64,000 nt of DNA from Gnetum montanum. Taxonomy: Eukaryota; Streptophyta; Gnetopsida; Gnetales; Gnetaceae. The translations under genes were made by a program, and so were the position numbers. The notes below the pieces were generated by a model. That model did no database searches, was not told the DNA's origin, and saw only the letters and a program-made list of their open reading frames with translations. Where the stretch lies: contig MNCI01020757.1 in the NCBI GenBank assembly GCA_015680685.1, positions 16,659-80,658 of the forward strand, written 5' to 3'. Position 1 is the first letter of the stretch. The number at the start of each line of letters is the position of its first letter. Shown in pieces: positions 47,165-58,771 of the stretch.

Positions 47165-47449
47165 TGATGAATCATTAGTTGGTTGAGATATCGTAGATGC
47201 TATGTCATATATGTTACATCGCATCTGCATTGTAGCATCCCTATTGGTGCATCTCAGTTGGCTACTACGTCATAGATGCTAAACCATATATGATAAAACT
47301 ACCACTAGTCCAAGTGGGAAGATAGCGTCTTGTGATCAATGCTTAACAATGTATATGCCACAACTAGTTCCATTCACAAAATTTAACCAGATCATGCATG
47401 AATGCTTGTGATTTGTATGGTTGGGCATAGAGGTACCTGCCACTCATCA
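47165..47449 (+). repeat. Element E 5' LTR
   Basis: Starts TGATGAATCATTAGTTGG and ends CACTCATCA. It is 285 bp, shorter than the 3' LTR (399 bp), with most of the difference in the middle. The left flank is ATAGT. Confidence 0.82.
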
Positions 47450-47450
47450 T

Positions 47451-47468
47451 TGGCATCGTCGCCAGGGA
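47451..47468 (+). other. Primer-binding site of element E (tRNA-Asp type, Athila-like)
   Basis: TGGCATCGTCGCCAGGGA differs at four positions, all transitions, from TGGCGCCGTTGCCGGGGA, the tRNA-Asp complementary site known from Athila elements. It lies two bases after the LTR. Confidence 0.72.
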
Positions 47469-47469
47469 T

Positions 47470-48117
47470 GGATTTGTATTGTCGCCATAGGGGTATCTAG
47501 ATTAATTATATTATACATAATTACTATAAATGTATTAATGATCTATCTTTTAGAAAACATTAATATTTTAAGTCACATACATTATCAAACAAAACCATGT
47601 CTTCTTGACATAGGGCCAATAATGTATCATATGTTGAAACCACTAGTAGGAGAAATGATAGGATCTATACTAAGGAAAATTGGAGTAAACAACCACAAGC
47701 AAGAGTTTCCTTTGCTCATTTATACTCTTACTACACTCAAAGACTATGTTCACCTAATGCAAATAATTCTAGAGGAGATGGAGTAAGTCCTAGAATAAGG
47801 AGGACCTTAAGGCCTAGGACCTCCTCCAAACCTAGAAGAGATAGTTCAAGGGATCATAGGGGTAGATACAAAAGCCATGATGATTCTCCCAGTTCCCCAT
47901 CTTCCTCTTTCTCTTCCATGTCTAGTTTTGACAAGGATGAATGTAGGTATAGAAATAAAGATACACTAAGCGATCAAGACGAAGATAGACATAGAAATAG
48001 ATGAGATCATCAAAGTGATCATAGATAAGATCATCATATTTAGACAAATAGAAATAGAAATCATCACCATGACATGTCTGATGATGATGAACCCTTATTG
48101 GCTGCTAAGAGCATGAT
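47470..48117 (+). other. Element E leader
   Basis: A 121-codon frame (47421-47786) overlaps the primer site and is probably fortuitous in part. Arg/Ser/Asp-rich codons near 47830-48060 (SRSNDHRGRYKSHDDSPSSP-like composition) look like the basic, low-complexity N-terminus of gag with several stops. Confidence 0.4.
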
Positions 48118-49150
48118 GTAGATAATGGAGGCAGTTAGAATACGCCATAGGCACCAAAGAAAAATTCGCATCAAAAGGCTTGATATGAATAACATCTCTA
48201 AATTTGTAGGAGGCTATAACTCTGATCCACAACATCATTTACAAGTCTTCCATGATGCCTGAATCTTACAAAACATTGAGAGTGAGTGGCAAAAGCTTAA
48301 GCTCTTTCCTAGGATACTAATTGATGAAGTTGAAAGTTGGTATAGATCATTGGAACTAGATTTAATCCATCGATGGTCCAGAACTCTTCAACAAAAAATA
48401 CCAAACCTATGTGAGAGTGTCAAATTTCAGAAAACAAATCCAAGGATGAAAGTAAGAAAAACATGAATTCTTGGACTTGGCCTTAAATAGATACTATTCA
48501 CTACTACATAGATGTCCAGCCAATGATTTCTCTCAAAAAGAGCAGCTCCTCCACATCATAGATGGGTTTCATAATAAAATAAGAGAGATCCTTGGGCTTT
48601 ATGCCCAAGGTCAATTATTTGAATTAAAAGCCCATCAAATACAAAGGCTAGTTGAGTAGGTGGACAAAGAAGGAGAGCTATGTAAATGAGAGAATGTAAA
48701 CAAATATAACTGAGACCCAAATCTTCAAAAGAAGAGTGTTCATATCTATGATGAGCAAAAAGACGTAGGTCTTGATGAGGTGATTTCATAATAAACCTTG
48801 CTAATACAAAAGTCTATTGTTGAGCTTGAAGCAAAAATAGATAAGATGTAAAAGTTAATGAATGAAAAAGTGACAACTTACATGAAAACCTTAGAGGAGA
48901 GGTAGCATTAAAAGGATCCAAGTGATCAAAATAAGAAGAGGAAAATAAACAAAGCAATAGGTAGGAACACTTGTCAGAAAAAAGAAAAAATAGCTGTAGT
49001 AGAAGAGGTTATAGACTCAACCACAAAAGAGGATGATGGATGTGACATCTACCAATATGATCATCCAAAGGACTATTACCTAGTTATGTTACATCTACAT
49101 GAGTTTGGGGCTTCTTCTTTGAATTACAAGTTCATATAAAAGAAAATGCC
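48118..49150 (+). pseudogene. Element E gag, decayed
   Basis: NNISKFVGGYNSDPQHHLQV (48190-48250), then NIESEWQKLKLFPRILIDEV with ESWYRSLE, then LALNRYYSLLHRCPANDF in the open frame 48471-48659. This matches the Athila-like gag core (F.G..DP..HL..F, W..L...F.....F). A variant knuckle GCDIYQYDHPKDYYLVMLHL (49040-49095) corresponds to C-x2-C-x3-H-x3-C, with Cys 2 and Cys 4 changed to Tyr. The element D gag has the Cys residues at the same place. Confidence 0.75.
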
Positions 49151-49850
49151 TAGGAAATGACCTTACTCACAAGGTAATTATAGATAATTTTACCACCAAC
49201 CATACTATTTCAGTGGGATTTCTTATCAGCCTCAACACTACTATCAACCATAGTGGCAAAACCTATAGTCATGGGGGATGCCATTAACAAACCAGCAATA
49301 CCCTTATTGTTAACTGGATCTATATGACTACATTGTTTAAGAACCTATTTCTCCAAATGGTTCTACTTCCTCTACCTTGAATCACTACTATCAATCTCCC
49401 AAATATCATCAACTTGCAACACCTCCTATGGGATCACCATCTCACACCTCTCATCCTCTATCACATCCTCAATATTCTCATACTTCTCTTCAACATATGT
49501 CACCATCAATAACACAAGAAGGATCAGCATCACAACATCAATGGAAGAATGTCACTTGTGCTTTGAACAGACAAGTAAATGATAATATTAGTATATCTTA
49601 GCAAAAGTCTTCCAAACATCCTTTCTTTAGGATTGTTTCCTCATATGGGCATAGAACTTGTAGACCTACTGGTTCATCAAAACTAGCACAAGACCAACCT
49701 GGTGCAACACCCTTCCTCACCAAAACTATGTCTCCCAATCCTCCATAAGAGCCAACACCCATTGCCACTCCACTACAAGACATAACAAATGAACCAATCA
49801 CTGTGAAGAGATAGGCAATTCCATGCATCACTAATAATGATAAAGGGTGT
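49151..49850 (+). pseudogene. Element E gag-protease linker, protease mostly lost
   Basis: His/Ser/Pro-rich codons (YYQSPKYHQLATPPMGSPSH near 49383) resemble the linker after the knuckle. The segment just after 49830 (CITNN, then GCSCGLKVQ) is the sequence that follows protease in element D (CITTDKDGCNCGL). The protease core between them is absent, so it appears deleted. Confidence 0.6.
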
Positions 49851-52508
49851 AGTTGTGGGCTGAAAGTTCAAAATATTAACACAATCCCTATACCAACCCA
49901 CAACAAATGTAAAAAACAAATGTGTCAATAAACAGAAGCATGGGCCACTAAACTAAAAGACACCTAGTGGCCACAAACTAAGAACCTAAGAGTGTTTAAA
50001 ACATGCATGGAAACATTTGAATCACTTATTAACTCCTAATCTAAGAAAATGACCCCAACTAAGAGCTCACAAATGAAAATATTAAATCATAATCATACAC
50101 CAACAAATAGAGGAAATAAGAACTTAGATGATCAAGATTAAATTACCATTAAGATTACCTGGGACAATAACAGAAAAACTAGTTCACTAAGGATGGTAAG
50201 TGAGCAACCCAGAGCGTATGATCTAGAGAATCTAGGATGCATTTTCTGAACGCTTGTTCATGAATTTAGTCATGGAGGAGATGCTATATCTTGATGCAGG
50301 AATTAATAAGTGCTTTTTAACTTTTTTGTTTTCTACTTTTTGAAGTTTATAACTTTTTTGGTATACCTTTTTCTTTTCTTAATACTTTTTCACATTTTTT
50401 GATACATTTTTTCATTCTTTTATATTTTTCAATTTCTTAATTCTTTAACATTTTTATATTCTTTGATGATTTTTCATTCTTTTAACATTTTTCATTCTTT
50501 TCATATTTCTCCATTTTTACTATCTTTTTCATACTTTGTTTTTATCTTCTTTCTAAATATTTTTGATTGCTAATAAAACACACTAATAATAAGATAAGAT
50601 GTAGTCTAATAAAGTGAAGATTTTCCTATGTTATCAAGTCGTAAGGGAATGATATTTTGTGCAATGAGACCACAACATTCATCCACCCATTCCATCAATA
50701 AGAGGTTCTTATCATGGCCATAATAATATTCTTTCCATCATAAAACTAAGAATAAACTTGTGATCATTATGTCTATACTGAAAACTAAAGAACCAAGTGG
50801 AAATGTCAAGGGTGTGACATCAAGGGGATTTGTGAATTCTCTTATATCACTTCTGTTAGTCCTATCCTATTTCTTAGGTTGTATTATAACCTTGTAGATC
50901 TAACAAAAAATGGGAGTAAGAATAAAATAAGTGATACCTTACCATGTCACTAGAAAGACATGTTACCCATACCTAAAGGTAGTCATCTGGTAAGGTTAAC
51001 ATAGTTAAAAAATAAAATAAATGCACTAGAATAAATTTCTAGGGGTCCCACTAGAAAGACATGTTACCCATGCCTAAAGGGAGGCAACTTCTTAGAAAGC
51101 TAAAAAATAAAAAACTGCAATGAATAAATTCTGCTTTTGGACAATACGCTAAGTGGGAATACTCTTTGCAGTAGTGGTAGTCTTATGGTTGTAAATCCCA
51201 GACAGCAATGTCACTTCAAAGTGGTTTGGACTTGGTTTGAATCTTGAAAAGAAGGGTTAATGATTGCTTTAACTATTAATAACACATAAGGATTTATTAT
51301 GCCTATGGTAAGGTACTTCACGTTCCAAGTTTAGCAATCCTTTCTCTAGTTTATCTCACCTCACTATATATTTAATCATAACTTGTGGTTTTGTATAATA
51401 TACCATTATTTTTCCAATCTAGTGATACTAACATGTGTATTTCTCTAGACATGTATGTCTTACATTCAACTCCTTGAGTGCCTAAGGACACTTAAGGTGT
51501 GGTTATACAAGGGAACTAAGGGCTGGAGCCTGCTTTGGGAAGGATCCACATTTGTAACTCTTGTATTTCATACTTGACAAGCACTTCCACATCATCTTAT
51601 GCTTACAAAATAATCAAGACTCAATAAACACTTCTTGTATCATCTCATAATCTATCTGTACATCACAAATTCATTATCCATTTCTTATCCATACCATAAA
51701 ATTTCATTGCTTGAGATTCCTTCTTCATGAATTTTGAACACCAAATTTTTGAAAACTATGCATCATTAATGGTCATGACCCTCTAGATAAACTTTACATC
51801 TTCAAAATATTCCATTTAACTCATTTTTTCCAAGAGAAATCAATGAAATTTTTGTTTAACGGTGATATCCTAGCTATGATGTTATAGGCACCTACAATGT
51901 CATATCTATGATGTATGATCTACAATGTTGCGCATATAAAAATAGTATATATATGCATGGGAGTTAGTGAAATTTTTTACATCTTCATTTTGTAGCAAGA
52001 GAATTTTTTGCAGTTTTTTCTCAAAGCTCTTGCACACTAGCTTCCCAAGGCCATAACTTCACCCTCGTAGCTCTAATTTCCACAATTCTTAAATCCTATT
52101 GATCCTAGAGCACTCAACTTAGTTATGGGAGGTGCATTGTGTGATATAAGCAAAAATTTGAAAATTTAAGCCAAAAAATCTTAACGCCAAAAGATACTAT
52201 AAAGGGTAAGTATAAAGAAATAATAAGAATCTTAATGTTAATCAATTAAAATAAGCTAGAAAGATTTAGATCATACTCCTAATAGATCATACCAACTATT
52301 TTAGGTCATAATAAGCAAGAAAATGATAAGAAGGTCATATGTAACTAAAACATGTAACACCTAAGGGGTTCCCTTTTTAGCAAAATTTTTCTAACTTTGC
52401 AATCATAATATGATAAGAACTTGATCTAACTAAGGGTATAAGTAAGGTAAAGAGCTATTAAGGACTAGTGTGAAAATTCTAATAATCTCATACCCTTGTT
52501 GATTGCAG
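49851..52508 (+). other. Element E spacer between the protease position and ORF3
   Basis: No RT, RNase H or integrase motifs are visible on either strand in 2.6 kb. The first 1.25 kb is shared, inverted, with 45762-46927, and the last 0.7 kb with 43110-44097. Its end TTGATTGCAG directly before the ORF3 ATG looks like a splice acceptor. Confidence 0.6.
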
Positions 52509-52830
52509 ATGGCACCAAAGAGACCACCAGAAGGAGGACCTTCACAACCTAGAAGTTGTAATGACATAACTCCAAGCATCTCCTTTATGGCCTGCACTAA
52601 TCAACAATAGAGAATGGTACTCAAGAGAAATGTACCAATTCTAGTGAAATAAAGAGGCCAATGTAATAGTTAAAATTAAAGAAGTCTTTGTGTCATACTC
52701 AATAGAGAGGACATATGGAAAAAGAAGACAATGATAGAGGAGAAACTTTTTAGAAGCCTGACGATAAAGGGAAGAAGCTGATGGAAGAGCCACCATGCTT
52801 AGAATATGAACTACATCAAGCCACTTAATT
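52509..52830 (+). pseudogene. Element E ORF3 remnant
   Basis: ATG at 52509 is followed by APKRPPEGGPSQPR, the same start as ORF3 of element D. Only about 100 codons remain before the sequence runs into the terminal untranslated region, so the internal domains are deleted. A short tail reads LFRSLTIKGRS and stops. Confidence 0.55.
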
Positions 52831-52989
52831 TTTTTTTTGTTTTATCATGTAATTGTACCATTTTTGTACACACCAATGTGGCACTTAAAGTCAGTTAATA
52901 GTTAGACTTAGTCAATAATTTCGTACCTTCCAAATTTTGTAAAGAAACCTTGATCCTATCCTGTTAACTCGAGGAAGAGTTTTTAGTCA

Positions 52990-53001
52990 GTCGTGGGGGC
53001 A
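52990..53001 (+). other. Polypurine tract of element E
   Basis: GTCGTGGGGGCA lies directly before the 3' LTR start at 53002. It is the expected plus-strand primer position. Confidence 0.65.
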
Positions 53002-53400
53002 TAATGAATCATCAGTTGGCTAAGATATCATAGATGCTCAAGACGTTATGATTACATGAGCTCAAGATGTATAAGATAAGCTAGGACCAGATGTTGATCG
53101 CTCTAGACTAGAATAGATTTACATTACCTTCATTACTTAGATTTAAGATTAAATTTCATTCTCAATTATGTCTATCTCTAGGAGTAAAATGGGCCTAACA
53201 ACATTAATTATCATATGCCTCACTTTGGACTAAATCATACATGACAAAGCTACCACTAGTTCAAGTGGAAAGACAATGTCCTGGGATTAATGCTTAATAA
53301 TCTAAATGCCACAACTAGTTCCATCCATAGAATTCGACCGGATCATGCATGAACACTTGTGATTCATATGGTTGGGTGTAGGGGTACCTACCATTCATCA
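53002..53400 (+). repeat. Element E 3' LTR
   Basis: Starts TAATGAATCATCAGTTGG (TG changed to TA) and ends CATTCATCA. It is homologous at both ends to 47165-47449. The right flank is ACAAT, which matches the left flank ATAGT at three of five bases with two transitions, a plausible decayed 5-bp target duplication. Confidence 0.82.
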
Positions 53401-53990
53401 ACAATGATCACCACATCTTCTATATATCTCAAAGGAATGGTGACAAATTGATCAGCAAGCTCTAATCGAATGTTAGACTTAGGATCAATAGGCTCCATGC
53501 TTTCTATATTTATAGAGAAATCAAGTTGACTCAAAAATCCAAATTTAGTAGAGCTTTGCATGGTAGATTTTTAGCTACTCATAGATAAATCAAAGGAACT
53601 CCTAGATCCATTCTTTTTCTGAGAAGTATTCCTGCCTTAATCCAATCTGATAGTATCTCGATTAGCAATATAGTCTACATGTTCATATTTGACAATAGTG
53701 GAAGCTTGTCATTTCTAGGAGGATCTTGCATAGAAAAATCTTGTTTCAATGAGGTTCCAACTCTACCATCCTATTTTAGACTTGTCCTAAAGAAAGGACA
53801 TTTCTTTGATCGGCCCTTAATATTACTGGTAAGATTATCTATCTATACATTTACTACTTTAGTAGCATTCTTTCGTTGTGGTTGTGATGGTAGTCCTCCA
53901 TGAATAGTAAGTGGTGGCACTAGTGGCAATGAATTAGGAGTTTGATTTGATGGATTAGCTACTGATGGATGCATATACAAGTTTGAATCT
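53401..53990 (-). pseudogene. Element D protease, upstream half, and linker
   Basis: The minus strand reads DPKSNIRLELADQFVTIPLR then YIEDVVII, ending exactly at the element E border. This is the Athila-type block usually written LQLADRS..YP.G..EDVLV. The upstream linker (53480-53990) is Ser/Pro-rich and broken by stops. Joined across element E, the frame continues into 47164-46928. Confidence 0.82.
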
Positions 53991-55138
53991 ATCCTTGGTA
54001 GTGTTGGTCTATGGTACTCAGTTGGATAGCATTGTGAAGTCTAAACAACAACATTACCAAGAAAGATTAGATGTTGCACATAGTATTCATATGGGTCTAG
54101 TTGCCAATATGGATATTACTGGTGTGGTGGTGGCATGGCCCATGATTGGGGTTGTTTCCATCATTGATAGTATTGCTCTTGTAACTCCAGGTAAGCTCCG
54201 CTAGGATAGTATGTGGGTTGGGAGTTTTGTCTGTAGTTACCTTGAGGATAAGGTAACCTTTTGGGCATCTGTCTCTTGACAAATCTGGGATTAAGTACAT
54301 ATGCCCCCATTTCTTCTAAGTGTGTCATTACTAGACAACATTCTTTGGGATGTTCGTATTAGCATACATCACATCCTCCCTCATCTTTGGAGTTTGTGTC
54401 TAAACACTTAGCCACTGAAGCCACTTTACCCTTTCATCCAAAGTCTCTCTTCTTTTTCTTATCCTTGCCTTTACCAAAGGCCTACTCTATTCACTCCTCC
54501 ATGATCTTCAAAGATATTGTGAATTTATCATCAAATGAGCCCCACATCTTCTCTACTTCTATTGCTATATTAGTGACAAATTTCTAGATAGGTAGAGTCT
54601 TCTTCTAAATTATCTAATCCAATGTTTCTTCTTCTTGGGTGTCACAAACTCTTGCATCCCTTTTTCGGATGGATGGCTCTCTATTATATTCTTTCATTGA
54701 TTCTCTTTTTCTTAGCTCACCTTCCTCCTTTGCCACTTGGTCAATCAATCTTTGTATCTGATGGGTAGACATTTTGGATAATCAACATTGGGCATAAGCC
54801 CCTGGAGTATCTTTGGTCTCATTCCATAGCCCATCAACAATGTACCTTAACTTTTTTCATTATAAGAATCCATGACCTAGGCATTTGTGCAGTAGTGAAT
54901 AAGACTTGCCCATTGCTACATCAAGGGATTCATGGATCCCTTATTTTCATCCTTGGATCCACTTTCGCAAATTGAACACCCTAGAATAAGTTTGATATTT
55001 CCCATTGAAGAGCTTTAGCATGGTACTCCATCCTTTGATTGATTCTGGTCCAAGTGATGTGTACTAGCTCTCAGCTTCTTTCACAAGCTTCTGTAGGAAC
55101 AAATTTAGTTTCGATCAATCACTTTCAATATTTTGTAG
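53991..55138 (-). pseudogene. Element D gag, N-terminally truncated
   Basis: On the minus strand from about 55138 it reads NIESDRLKLNLFLQKLVKEA, then SQYTSLGPESIKGWSTMLKL, SYSLLHKCLGHGFL and YIVDGLWNETKD, all homologous to element E gag. The knuckle near 54380 reads GGCDVC-stop-YEHPKECCLVM (Cys residues kept), followed by MTHLEEMGAYVLNPRFVKRQ. The gag N-terminus is missing; an RT fragment replaces it at 55139. Confidence 0.75.
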
Positions 55139-55735
55139 GGCATAGGCATTGTGGAATTGTCTATGGCAATTCCTTCTTGACATATCACATGGCCTAATAA
55201 ACTTCCAGATTTAACCCCGAAGATACACTTCTTAGGATTTAATGAAATACCAAACTCATGATATCTGTCGAAAACTTGCTAAAGATGATTAATATGATCT
55301 TTTTTTTTTGAGAATATTGTAATATCATCCAAATAAACCACCACGAATTTGCCTAATAAATCCTTAAATGCTAAATCCATTGCTCTTTAAAGAGTAAATC
55401 CAGCATTTGACAATCCAAATAACATTCTTTGGTAAGCGAAAATTCCTCATTTGGTGATAAATGTTGTTTTTGTATCTATCATTCTTATCTACCATGATTT
55501 GATTATAACATGAGAAACCATCTAAGAAAGAATATACTTGACAACTTGAGACTTTAATCAGCATCTCATCAATTCTTGGAAGTGGATACTTATCCTTTTT
55601 GAGGCATCATTCAGATTTCTAAAGTCTACACAAAGCTTTATATCATCATTTTTCTTTCTCACTGGAACAAGGTTAGCAAGCCATGTTGAATATCGTACTA
55701 AATATATGATTCTAGCACCAAAAAAATTGTTGGCG
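55139..55735 (-). pseudogene. Ty3/gypsy RT fragment fused upstream of the element D gag
   Basis: The minus strand gives ARIIYLVRYSTWLANLVPVRKK, then CVDFRNLNDASK (55735-55610), SSCQVYSFLDGFSCYNQIMV (about 55540), VYLDDITIFSKK with its Asp pair intact (about 55340) and a GHV block near 55190. Frameshifts separate the pieces. RT should follow gag, not precede it, so this piece comes from another element or was joined by rearrangement. Both ends are abrupt. Confidence 0.82.
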
Positions 55736-56939
55736 ACCGTTTGGGATACAATCGCCACCGAGATTCCTCAAACAAGATTTAGGTGTTTGCTAGTCTCTAG
55801 CAACACCAAGGCCCAGATACCTCCAAATAGACTCAGTAGTTAATGTGAGTATGTATGTGTGCTGTTGTGAAAAATGAAACGATTAGGTTATGTGTAAAAC
55901 TATAAATGACTTATCTTAAAGAGATTCAGCCAACTTTGCAAAGTACTATGAGTTGTTGAGAGTTCTTATTTTGTTCAATTGCCTAGTCTATGCGGTCCTT
56001 ATAATACCTACTTGTAACAAATAAAGTTTTGCAAAAACATTTAAGCATAACTCTGCGAATCTACTTCTAATTTTCCCCAAAGAAAGAGATAGTTCAACAA
56101 GAAAACTAGAAATAGAGCGAGATTCAATGAAAATAGAAAGAAGAGAAAAAGAAAGTAGATTTGTGTAAAGATCTAAAATGTNAGCTTGAGTATATGCAGA
56201 GGCTCTTTTACAACAATCTCAATAGTGGTTCTTATACATTACACAATAATAAAATTCACTACTAAAATGCTTTTAAGGCTTTCAAACACAAGCTCTTCTA
56301 TGACAACATTTTAATAGAAATTTTTTATCATGCAACAAAAACAATAAGAGCAATCTAAAAATCCCAAAATTATTTGCCAAGCATGATACTATCTAAACCA
56401 CTAGCTAAACAATTTAAACAAAATAAAAAATAAACATAATTCACAAGACTATAACTATAACAAAGAGGCTGAAATGTTATCTTTAGCAAACCATCTTCAA
56501 TATATTTCTTCTATCAATTCTTTACAAAAGGCTCTTCTAAGAGACTCCTTCCTTTCTCCCAAGGCCTTCTTCTCTCTTAAGACTTCTTTCTTTTTTTTAG
56601 CTAGACTAGACTTTTCTTTTTCTTTTTCTTCTAAGGCCTTGAAGCCTTTTTATAGGGTCTCATAGGTAGTTAGAAATTACAAAATATCTTAAGTAACTTA
56701 CTTCCCAAGTAAAGAAGTTACAACTTGCCCAACAAGTTAGGAGAAAACTATGCCTACAATGACATGTCTTTTCTTAAATAACCATCCCATGAATTTCTTT
56801 TCTTCTTGAATAATAATACTTTGTTTTAAATATGTTACTTTCAATTACATCATCAAAAAGCCTCAAGTATGGACCAATGCTTTTACATCATGAAAAAACC
56901 TCAAGGATAAGTAAACCCTTTTAAGAATAGATAGATTAG
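55736..56939. other. Unassigned stretch, possibly an LTR; contains an N at 56182
   Basis: From 55729 the plus strand reads TGTTGGCGACC..., a common plant LTR start, with an inner inverted repeat GGCGA...TCGCC. A TATA-like TTTTTATAGGG lies near 56645 and CCCAACA near 56730, so an LTR of about 1 kb is conceivable. No partner LTR or primer site was found, so this stays a guess. Confidence 0.3.
56182..56182. other. Single N (probable assembly join)
   Basis: It lies in AT-rich unassigned sequence. No repeat was noticed at the boundary. Confidence 0.7.
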
Positions 56940-57513
56940 TATGTTTCTTCTTCTTCTAGCAGCTTCTCAAATGCATTGTATCTCTCACACAAGCTTCATA
57001 GTGTTGCAACAGAATGTTGCATAGCATTCAATTTTATATCCATAAACATGGCCTGGTAATCATCACCATACTTCATGATAAGTCGGCATACTTCATGATA
57101 AGTCGACCAACATACACCGTTTGCGGAAGGGCTCTTTTACCATCCTTGCATTTTTTCCGAAGAGCAGATTTTAATTCATCGTCTTCCAAGTCGCTACCGC
57201 TATCAATGACATGAAATTCGAGATCAACATCAAAATCGTGTTATGGCTACGAAAAAGGCAGTTGCAACACAGCTTCTTGGATGGCCCAGTTGAAGCGATT
57301 TCGTGAGCCCCACAAATTTGGGTTTGCAACAACACCGAATGCACGATAATTTTTCAACACGGTACCCTTGTCATCCCACTTGGCCCTAGAGGCGTCGCTC
57401 TTAAGCCTGTCAGGAAGTGCAGAGGAGGCTTTGAATACCCTAGGCTTGTGCTTGGGAAGTCCCACCCTGACCTTGGGTATGCTCTTCTTTAGCCTCTGTC
57501 TAGATCGTTCCAT
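56940..57513 (-). pseudogene. NOP16: NOP16-like retrocopy (nucleolar protein, 60S ribosome biogenesis)
   Basis: From ATG 57513 the minus strand reads QRLKKSIPKVRVGLPKHKP, AKWDDKGTVLKNYRAFGVVA, then SGSDLEDDELKSALRKK, YVGRLIMKY, and after a disruption DDYQAMFMDIKLNAMQHSVA and a C-terminal CERYNAFEKLL. These are the N- and C-terminal signatures of plant NOP16, which acts in the nucleolus on pre-60S particles. The whole protein is collinear without introns. It is broken by stops after LPFS (57243), a 20-bp duplication at about 57069-57108, and a stop in the C-terminal helix. This indicates a processed pseudogene. No clear poly(A) tail remains. Confidence 0.8.
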
Positions 57514-57606
57514 CTTTGCTTAAGGACTCCTTCTTCTTCTGCTTCTTCTGCAACCTTCCCAAAAATGCCAGCACCTGTGAAACTCTAGTTTCAGGAGCAC
57601 TTTGTA
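57514..57606 (-). other. Likely 5' UTR remnant of the NOP16 copy
   Basis: A GAAGAAG-rich stretch lies directly upstream of the ATG on the minus strand (57535-57560). It is consistent with a transcribed leader carried along in a retrocopy. Confidence 0.35.
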
Positions 57607-58769
57607 CTAGCTCCAATTCCAAGTGAGCAGTGTCCTAGCTTGCCCTTGCTCGTTGCTGCCAGCTACGATCATGCATTGTTTCTTTTCTTGGAGTTTATCT
57701 CTATGTCGTGCCTTGGTGCTCTGCCAAATATGAGCCAAAAACCCTATTGCATTTTTCTTTCTAAAATCATTTTTATTTAATTTGTGAATCAAAGACAATT
57801 GTTGTATGATTTGGATGCTAATATTGGCAAGAGTTGATATATTCTCAACGCTTGTCTTGCTGTTTTTCTTTAAAAACCATTGCTTCATGAAGAATATTGT
57901 AATTTCCAATGATCAGTTTACCATGAATTGCAGTCACTTTGATTCTTCATTTCTTTCTTCTTTGAATTTAGATGCTATTTCTCTTTATCCACAAGCTAAA
58001 ATTTTGTTTATTCTAACAAAGTACAGCAGCCTTTCCTCCAATCTTTCAACATCTAAAATTGCTTTGCATTGGATTTTTAAAAGCTCCCTTATGAATTTAG
58101 TGAGAAAACATAGTTAATGGTTTGTGGAATTCTTGCCACTTCTCCAACTAACAATAAGAGAGTACTGAAAACTGCAAAAATCTTTAATCAATTTTATTAT
58201 GCCAACCTGTTCCATGAAATGGCCAAAATGTGCCAACATTTCTTCCCCTTTTAAAAGACTTAAAGAAATTTATGCAAGCCCCATTTTAAAATTGAACTGT
58301 ACTTGAAGCTTTTATTAAACTTTTTACAGCTGAAGAGATAAATCTTTTTGGAGGAAAATTCCCATCAAACATAAGCTTTTGTGGTATAAAAACCTCATTC
58401 CTAAAAACAAACAAACAAACTGTACACTATCAAGTCTTTTATTTATGGACTATTCTTGAGATGGGAAGAGAATGGTGAGGGTTACTCTGGTAGGAATCCT
58501 CATATCTCTAACCTTCTCATAAGTAATATCTGAAGTGATGAATGTTGTTCTATTATTTTCTGGCTTGCTGGAGCTTTCAACTTGATTTTCTTGAACTTTT
58601 TCTTTAGCAATCCTCTTATCTTCTTTCTCAAATGAATTCTTATTTTCTTCCCAATTGGGTCGTTCTTCTTCTTCTTGGGACATAGAGGCTTCTTTCCATG
58701 AATCTTCATTGATTGGTTCTTTCTCCCTTTCCTCTTTTTGGGTGCAATTTTGATATTGTCCTCAAACAT
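57607..58769 (-). pseudogene. Unidentified minus-strand coding remnants
   Basis: Open minus-strand frames 57909-57607 (KQWFLKKNSKTSVENISTLA, ending TWNWS) and 58683-58450 (SQEEEERPNWEENKNSFEKE, then PENNRTTFITSDITYEKVRD) are linked by a broken frame with helix-like words such as FIRELLKIQCKAILDVERLE. It could be a single decayed gene, with an acidic or charged N-terminus and a helical C-terminal part. I do not recognise a family. It lies between the NOP16 copy and the minisatellite, on the same strand as both coding neighbours. Confidence 0.4.
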
Positions 58770-58771
58770 TT

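Noticed and set aside
45762-51110. Large inverted repeat as a palindromic or fold-back element
   Set aside because: It is explained by two related elements (D and E) in opposite orientation, one nested in the other.
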